DNA of 64,000 bases, taken from positions 169,717-233,716 of the forward strand of contig NZ_QKWN01000010.1 of assembly GCF_007279655.1 (NCBI RefSeq). Direction: 5' to 3'. Positions 59,194-64,000 of this stretch are shown piece by piece. The notes beneath the pieces were generated by a model. It was not told where the DNA came from and did no database searches. It saw nothing but the letters and a program-made list of their open reading frames with translations. Made by a program: the position numbers and the translations under genes. Position 1 is the first letter of the stretch. Each line of letters starts with the position of its first letter. The DNA is from Robertkochia solimangrovi (GTDB taxonomy: Bacteria > Bacteroidota > Bacteroidia > Flavobacteriales > Flavobacteriaceae).

Positions 59194-59400
59194 ATGCCCA
59201 TAATTGTCAATTTGGATGTGATGATGGCGAAACGGAAAATGTCATTGAATGAACTTTCAGAGAAAGTCGGACTAACGTTATCCAATTTATCCATCTTAAA
59301 AACAGGTAAAGCCAAGGCTATACGATTCAGTACACTCGAAGCGATTTGTCAGGTTCTGGAATGTCAGCCGGGTGATATTCTGGAATTCAGAGACGATTAA
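59194..59400 (+). CDS. Small helix-turn-helix regulator, YozG/XRE-like
   Basis: 68 residues, almost all one Cro/C1-type helix-turn-helix (about 10-62; MSLNELSEKVGLTLSNLSILKTGKAKAIRFSTLEAICQVLECQPGDIL). It is the standard partner of DUF2975 genes and probably represses the pair. Its 3' end overlaps the convergent SRPBCC gene by 4 bases. Confidence 0.88.
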   Translation: MPIIVNLDVMMAKRKMSLNELSEKVGLTLSNLSILKTGKAKAIRFSTLEAICQVLECQPGDILEFRDD

Positions 59401-59882
59401 GTCTTTTTTACCGAGGGTAGTTCTTTCCATTGACCACTCTCGGCAAATTCTAAAATCACCCGATTTCTCCGAGACAGAAATCGTGTCATATAACGTTCAA
59501 GAAACAATTGGTCTGCAATTCGACCCAGCCAACCAAAAGGAGCCTCATATTCAAATAAATCGGTCATGATCGTACGCTGGGCAGCATCTTCAAAAATATG
59601 TTCATGCCTAAAGAATCTGAAGGGCCCTTTGACCATTTCATCCGTAAAGAAATCGGGATAACGTAATTCCGTAATCCTAGAAGTAAGCGTCTGCATCATA
59701 CCAAAATGCCTGGCCTTCCAGGTAACGGTTTCATTTAATTCTATCAACCCGGTAGTCCTACCTGCAACTGCGCTTTCCCCTGTTTGCGAAGCAGAAATTT
59801 TATGTAGATCAATATTTCTGCACAGATCAAAAACCAATGATTTCGGAGCATCGATCTCTGTTTTTAATACAATTTGGGGCAT
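59397..59882 (-). CDS. SRPBCC-family protein
   Basis: 161 residues from the ATG at 59882; a TTG 9 bases upstream is also in frame. One helix-grip fold: it opens VLKTEIDAPKSLVFDLCRNIDLH and continues with GPFRFFRHEHIFED and TDLFEYEAPFGWLGRIADQLFLERYM. This subgroup is common in Bacteroidota next to small metabolic genes. Ligand unknown. It follows a glyoxalase-fold gene by 9 bases, so they form a two-gene operon. Overlaps the HTH gene end to end by 4 bases. Confidence 0.85.
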   Translation of the reverse strand: MPQIVLKTEIDAPKSLVFDLCRNIDLHKISASQTGESAVAGRTTGLIELNETVTWKARHFGMMQTLTSRITELRYPDFFTDEMVKGPFRFFRHEHIFEDAAQRTIMTDLFEYEAPFGWLGRIADQLFLERYMTRFLSRRNRVILEFAESGQWKELPSVKKT

Positions 59883-59891
59883 AATAAACAA

Positions 59892-60251
59892 TTAAAGTAA
59901 GGGCTCACCGAAAGTCAGCAGATTATTATCAGGATCGAGAATCGAAAATTCCTTTTGCCCCCAAGGTTTAACCTCCAGAGGCCCACCAGGATGAATACTA
60001 ACCTTATTTTTAAGTAAACTCTGGTAAAAACTATCTATTTCCGACACCCTGATATATACTTGTCCGTAATTCTCAGCAGGATCAAGGTCCGGAAATTCAA
60101 AGAAATGTATCTGAATATGATCCCGACTAACCATAAGATAACCGTCATAATCAGTCATGCCATATACCTCAAATCCCATAAGATCTACATAGAATCTTTT
60201 GGTCACATTCTTATCTCTCATGGGTAATTTTGGATGAACAGAGGTCAGCAT
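59892..60251 (-). CDS. Glyoxalase/bleomycin-resistance (VOC) fold protein
   Basis: 119 residues, one VOC domain of two beta-alpha-beta-beta-beta units. It has HPKLPMRDKNVTKRFYVDLMGFEV at the start and EFSILDPDNNLLTFGEP at the end, as in bleomycin-binding proteins. A metal-binding His/Glu pattern is incomplete, so binding rather than catalysis is plausible. Probably co-transcribed with the SRPBCC gene. Confidence 0.87.
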   Translation of the reverse strand: MLTSVHPKLPMRDKNVTKRFYVDLMGFEVYGMTDYDGYLMVSRDHIQIHFFEFPDLDPAENYGQVYIRVSEIDSFYQSLLKNKVSIHPGGPLEVKPWGQKEFSILDPDNNLLTFGEPLL

Positions 60252-60277
60252 CTCGTGAGAATTTTGTTCTGCCTGAA

Positions 60278-61222
60278 CTATTTTGTCTTAAAGGTAAGAA
60301 TCAATTCTTTAATGTCCTCGGCAGCCGATGGAAATTCAGCCTGGTATTGACCTAAAAAAATATAATACCCCCCTTCTTCCGGGAATAAAATCACCTGGTA
60401 AAGTGCACTGGCAGGTTCTTCCACCCTTAATGCGAAGAGTTCATAACCCAGTATTCCATCAAGGATAATCTCGTTTATACCGGTTTCCGGAACTATCGAA
60501 TAATCTTCAGGTAATTTTTTCAATCGGGACAAAGAGAACAGCTTCTTGTCTTTAATGATCGCATTGGAGTATGCGCGATCACAGACCAAGGTTGCCTGAT
60601 CTTCACTCTGAGTGGGAATCTGACCATCCCGATTGAATATCATTCCATTTCCGGTTACGCTTACAAATTTAAAACCACCCCCACTCTCGTCCAGCGTATA
60701 ATCCAGTCCCTGTCTCGGATCTACCTCCATATCTCTTAAAACAACCGTGCTAAGCACACAGTTTTTCACAGATTCGAAAGTGGCTTCATCATAGTCCGGG
60801 CTTATTCCGTTGAGTATGGTACTAGACCTTTCATCTCCATAGATCAGGATCAATTTACTGAATTTAAGCGCTCCTGCTCCCTGATCGACCCGTAATAAAA
60901 AACCATCATACCCTGAAATCTCAACAGCTGTTTTTTGCTTCAATTCCATCCCACGGGTTTCCATCATTTCAGGACTAAATCCTTTTGAAACTTCCGAAAA
61001 TGGTCCTGGTATCGTCACAACCATAATCATGGACGCATCATCTTCAGGAGATCGAAAACCTTTAAATGCCGTGGCAGCTTCAAACCCATCAGGGGGAATG
61101 ACCGAAATATTTGTGCCTGCAATCAGACGATGGTCTTCAGTAACACTTTTAGGAAATTGCTGAGCCTTTATCTCACAAAGCACCAAACAACAGGTAAAAA
61201 TCAGCGGTAATATCTTGTACAT
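60278..61222 (-). CDS. Secreted protein of unknown function
   Basis: 314 residues with a signal peptide (about 1-20, ending IKAQQ). Not recognised with confidence. The first half (about 30-165) has the flavour of small PsbP/DUF1795-like stress proteins: ISVIPPDGFEAATAFKGF, then ASMIMVVTIPGPF, then a closing helix ATFESVKNCVLSTVVL. A second, similar-looking half follows (about 170-312, closing AAEDIKELILTFKTK), so it may be an internal duplication. No catalytic residues can be named. It is single and divergent from the DUF2520 gene. Confidence 0.6.
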   Translation of the reverse strand: MYKILPLIFTCCLVLCEIKAQQFPKSVTEDHRLIAGTNISVIPPDGFEAATAFKGFRSPEDDASMIMVVTIPGPFSEVSKGFSPEMMETRGMELKQKTAVEISGYDGFLLRVDQGAGALKFSKLILIYGDERSSTILNGISPDYDEATFESVKNCVLSTVVLRDMEVDPRQGLDYTLDESGGGFKFVSVTGNGMIFNRDGQIPTQSEDQATLVCDRAYSNAIIKDKKLFSLSRLKKLPEDYSIVPETGINEIILDGILGYELFALRVEEPASALYQVILFPEEGGYYIFLGQYQAEFPSAAEDIKELILTFKTK

Positions 61223-61417
61223 ATAAAAAGATTGATTTATTCCGATTCATATGAAAGAAACATTGTTCTTTAGGCAAACTGTTACAATGTAAGAAAAAGT
61301 AGTTAATCGATATTAAAAAGAAAATCTCATTCCGAAACTGATTTTGTATTTTCTGTAAGACTTAAATTTCAATCCCCCCCACTTCTCACTGAATAAACAT
61401 TTCCTTAAATTCGCTAT

Positions 61418-62173
61418 ATGATCCGAATCGTTATTATCGGCACTGGAAATGTTGCCTCTCATCTTATCAAGGGTATTCAGAATTCCGATTCCCTAATGCT
61501 TGCCGGAATATTCAGCCGGAATCCTAATCAGGAGACCATCGATGCATTTGGGGATCTTCTTTTCACTGATCTTGCGAAAATTCCTGCTGCAGATCTTTGC
61601 CTAATCGCGGTTAAAGACGATGCAATTTCCGGGGTTTCTGAAAAGTTACTGGGTTTTCAGGGAGTGGTCGCTCATACGTCGGGAAATACCGATCTTGAAA
61701 TTCTTGCTAAACACGGAAGAACCGGTGTGTTTTATCCTTTGATGACATTCAGTAAACATCAACGATTGGAATTGAAAAAGGTACCGATCTGTATCGAAGC
61801 GAAGAATGCAGAAAATGAACTGTTACTTTATAATACGGCTGTTGCCCTGAGTGAAAATGTACATCGTATAAGTTCAGAACAACGTCGGTTCATTCATCTG
61901 ACAGCAGTATTCGTGAATAATTTTGTGAATCACCTGATATACCAGGGAAAAGTCATCAGCGATAACAATAACATACCCTTTGAAATATTCTCGCCATTGA
62001 TCGAAGAAACGATTAAGAAAGCATTTTCTTCCAATCCTTTTAACGCTCAAACTGGACCGGCGCGCAGAAATGATACAAAAACCATAAATTCGCATCTTGA
62101 AATACTAAGCGATCCGCTGCAACGCGAGATCTATGAATTGCTGACACTTTCTATAATAAAAACCTATGAGTGA
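61418..62173 (+). CDS. Rossmann/DUF2520-domain protein
   Basis: 251 residues: an N-terminal nucleotide-binding fold (about 1-120; IRIVIIGTGNVASHLIKGI) and a C-terminal helical DUF2520 domain (about 125-250; VFVNNFVNHLIYQGK). The layout matches F420- or NADP-dependent reductase-like proteins, but no substrate is known. It overlaps the following phosphatase gene by 8 bases, so the two are translationally coupled; the row continues through Maf and MscS. Confidence 0.85.
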   Translation: MIRIVIIGTGNVASHLIKGIQNSDSLMLAGIFSRNPNQETIDAFGDLLFTDLAKIPAADLCLIAVKDDAISGVSEKLLGFQGVVAHTSGNTDLEILAKHGRTGVFYPLMTFSKHQRLELKKVPICIEAKNAENELLLYNTAVALSENVHRISSEQRRFIHLTAVFVNNFVNHLIYQGKVISDNNNIPFEIFSPLIEETIKKAFSSNPFNAQTGPARRNDTKTINSHLEILSDPLQREIYELLTLSIIKTYE

Positions 62174-62696
62174 GAAAAGCTATAAAGAATACCTGGAACA
62201 TATAACTACTTTTGTCTTCGATGTCGACGGCGTTTTAACAGACGGGACCATTCAGATCACCCCTGAAGGTGAAATGCTGAGAACGATGCATACCAAAGAT
62301 GGCTATGCGATGAAAACTGCCATTCAACTCGGTTATAATATCTGTATCATTTCTGGAGGAAGTAATGAAGGCGTGAGACATCGTTTACGCGGACTTGGAC
62401 TTACAGACATCAATCTCGGTGTTTCTGACAAGGTTGAAAAACTCGATGAATATTTTGACATCTATAATATCAAACCAGAAAACACGGTATATATGGGTGA
62501 TGATATTCCGGATCTTCATGTCATGAAAATGGTAGGCCTCCCCTGTTGTCCCAACGACGCCGTTGCAGAGATCAAGGATATTTCCCTTTATGTTTCACAT
62601 AAACCAGGAGGCAAAGGTTGTGTCAGGGACATTATAGAACAGGTATTACGGGTACAGGGAAAATGGATTGCAATGGAAGATGCGAGATACGATTAA
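62166..62696 (+). CDS. HAD phosphatase, KdsC-like (3-deoxy-manno-octulosonate-8-phosphatase type)
   Basis: 176 residues, the size of KdsC. HAD motif I is FDVDGVLTDG (about 17-26), motif II is IISGGSN (about 60-66) and motif IV is YMGDDIPDL (about 114-122). There is no cap domain, as in the C0 class. The KDO-8-phosphate role is inferred from family; in Bacteroidota such genes commonly travel with DUF2520 and Maf, as here. Confidence 0.88.
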   Translation: MSEKSYKEYLEHITTFVFDVDGVLTDGTIQITPEGEMLRTMHTKDGYAMKTAIQLGYNICIISGGSNEGVRHRLRGLGLTDINLGVSDKVEKLDEYFDIYNIKPENTVYMGDDIPDLHVMKMVGLPCCPNDAVAEIKDISLYVSHKPGGKGCVRDIIEQVLRVQGKWIAMEDARYD

Positions 62697-62702
62697 ACCG
62701 AT

Positions 62703-63311
62703 ATGTTGAAAACTCTGATCAAAGATTATAAGGTCATTTTAGCATCCGGATCTCCGAGACGTCAACAGTTTCTGAGAGATCTGGACCTTGAATTTGAGAT
62801 TCGTTTAAAACCAGTTGAGGAAATTTACCCTGACCGGCTTTATAAGTTTGAGATTTCTGATTATCTGGCCCAGTTAAAATCCCTTCCGTTCAAGGAGGAA
62901 TTAAAAGAAAATGAGATCCTGATCACCTCCGATACTATCGTGTGGCATGAAGGGAAAGCGTTGGGAAAACCCGTCAATCGGGAAGACGCTATCCAAATGA
63001 TCAGTTCCTTATCAGGAAAGTCCCACGAGGTAATCACTTCGGTTTGCTTTACCACTACTAAATTGGAAAAGACCGTAAACAGCATCACTAAGGTCGTATT
63101 CAGAAATTTGGAAGCCGCTGAGATCGAATACTATGTGGATGAATTTAAGCCTTTTGATAAAGCAGGTGCCTATGGTATTCAGGAATGGATAGGTCAAATC
63201 GGGATTGAGCGAATCGAAGGTTCTTACTTCAATGTAGTAGGACTTCCGGTAGATCTGGTCTATAGAAATTTAATACTCATCACCAGGGAAATGAACAGGT
63301 TAAAATCCTGA
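62703..63311 (+). CDS. maf: Maf-family nucleoside triphosphate pyrophosphatase
   Basis: 202 residues, complete. It opens VILASGSPRRQQFLRDL with the phosphate-binding SGSPRR, then SDTIVWHEGKALGKPVN with a catalytic Asp. Near the end, DKAGAYGIQEWIG and EGSYFNVVGLP are family landmarks. It hydrolyses non-canonical or methylated NTPs to NMP and pyrophosphate. It starts 6 bases after the phosphatase. Confidence 0.93.
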   Translation: MLKTLIKDYKVILASGSPRRQQFLRDLDLEFEIRLKPVEEIYPDRLYKFEISDYLAQLKSLPFKEELKENEILITSDTIVWHEGKALGKPVNREDAIQMISSLSGKSHEVITSVCFTTTKLEKTVNSITKVVFRNLEAAEIEYYVDEFKPFDKAGAYGIQEWIGQIGIERIEGSYFNVVGLPVDLVYRNLILITREMNRLKS

Positions 63312-63333
63312 TAAAAATTAAAGATTCTGCATA

Positions 63334-63867
63334 ATGAAGGTTCTGGATAATTATAGTGAACAGATACTCGCATCGGTGATCACCTTGATCATCGTTATAT
63401 TCATACGTTATATCCTGAGAAAAGTAATTCATCAGGCCGGGAAGATCAGTGATTTTGATCGCAACCGCACCCTACTTATCGTTAAATATTTCAACTATCT
63501 GCTCTTGCTATTACTCATAGCCGCCTTCAGTATGATCTGGGGTGTGAAATTTCAGGACCTAGGCTTACTGGTTTCCTCTGTATTCGCTGTAATCGGAGTT
63601 GCTATGTTCGCTCAATGGTCGATTCTCAGCAATGTTACCGCCGGGGTGATTCTATTCTTTTCCTTTCCTTTTAAAATAGGGGATCGTATCAGGATTATGG
63701 ATAAGGATTTTCCAACAGAAGCAGTGATCGAAGACATCAAGGCCTTTCATCTGCATTTGAGAACCGATGAAAATGAACTGGTAACCCTCCCAAATAACAT
63801 TCTGTTACAAAAAGGAGTGACTGTGGTTAACCGACACCGTGAAGATGATGGTGCTGATACGCTTTAA
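63334..63867 (+). CDS. Small mechanosensitive channel, MscS-type
   Basis: 177 residues: two or three membrane segments (about 10-30, 48-70 and 80-105), then the MscS beta domain (about 108-170). The pore-helix region GVAMFAQWSILSNVTAGVILFFSFPFKIGDRI has the usual small-residue pattern. The C-terminal cage domain of full-length MscS (286 residues) is absent, which occurs in the short members of the family. It starts 22 bases after maf and probably ends the operon. Confidence 0.88.
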   Translation: MKVLDNYSEQILASVITLIIVIFIRYILRKVIHQAGKISDFDRNRTLLIVKYFNYLLLLLLIAAFSMIWGVKFQDLGLLVSSVFAVIGVAMFAQWSILSNVTAGVILFFSFPFKIGDRIRIMDKDFPTEAVIEDIKAFHLHLRTDENELVTLPNNILLQKGVTVVNRHREDDGADTL

Positions 63868-63911
63868 GCCACTTCAAGGAACAAAACTTTAATTGAGATT
63901 TGAAAGCAGAT

Positions 63912-63992
63912 TACAGTTTACTGCGTCATTGTGTTACGATGTGACGAAGTGACGATGTTACCTTTAACCTTGTAACTCGGTAACCTGTAACG
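63912..63992. repeat. Degenerate GTTAC/GTGAC repeat array
   Basis: Units such as TGTTACGAT, GTGACGAAG, GTGACGATG, GTTACC and GTAAC follow each other after the MscS gene. It is of the same kind as 44616-44712: direct units first, then units in inverse orientation (TTGTAACTCGGTAACC). The window ends within or just after it. Confidence 0.5.
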
Positions 63993-64000
63993 GAAAACAG

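Overview
The window is a chromosomal segment from a Bacteroidota bacterium, most probably a member of the Flavobacteriaceae. Evidence: a SusC/SusD pair, many lipoproteins, a BACON-domain glycosidase, a fused ResB-CcsA cytochrome c assembly protein, a BshB1 (bacillithiol) enzyme, one Bacteroidota-type promoter (TTTG, 21 nt, TAnnTTTG) and AT-rich intergenic spacers. I see no phage, insertion sequence, integrase, rRNA or CRISPR array.

Layout. (1) 1-3.4 kb is the edge of a nitrate/nitrite assimilation locus: the 3' part of a nitrite-reductase-half-domain/rubredoxin protein, a siroheme-forming methyltransferase on the opposite strand, and a divergent outer-membrane porin behind two tandem 19-bp repeats. 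(2) 3.8-30.6 kb is one long co-directional polysaccharide utilisation locus (PUL): SusC, SusD, a surface glycan-binding lipoprotein candidate, then GH2, GH31, GH97, GH3, GH3, an AraC regulator, four L-fucose catabolic enzymes, a GH95 fucosidase, an L-fucose dehydrogenase and a FucP-type permease. Convergent to it, 30.7-36.3 kb carries an acetylesterase and a LacZ-like GH2. (3) 36.5-44.5 kb is mixed: an SRPBCC protein, a GH20, two tandem secreted paralogues of unknown function, a TlpA-like lipoprotein and an M28 peptidase. (4) 44.7-56.4 kb is housekeeping and thiol-redox: tRNA-His, bshB1, a Cys/Met-metabolism PLP enzyme, a glutathione-peroxidase-like protein, a MATE exporter, a DsbD-type reductase, a class V aminotransferase and CcsBA. 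(5) 56.6-64 kb holds a BACON-BACON-GH5 lipoprotein, a DUF2975/HTH pair, small stress-type proteins, and a row of DUF2520, KdsC-like phosphatase, Maf and MscS genes.

How it fits together. The PUL enzymes read as a kit for a fucosylated, galactosylated, probably O-acetylated glucan. The GH31 carries the alpha-xylosidase-type D-F-G-E nucleophile motif, and GH3 (beta-glucosidase type), GH2 (beta-galactosidase type), GH95 (alpha-L-fucosidase type) and an acetylesterase accompany it. Released fucose would enter by FucP and be oxidised through fuconolactone, fuconate, 2-keto-3-deoxyfuconate and the diketo acid to pyruvate plus L-lactate; all five steps have a candidate gene here. Fucosylated xyloglucan is my best substrate guess. 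The endo-acting enzyme this needs is missing from the PUL, but a GH5 of the subfamily-4 type with BACON domains lies about 20 kb away on the other strand. No sulfatase is present, which argues against fucoidan.
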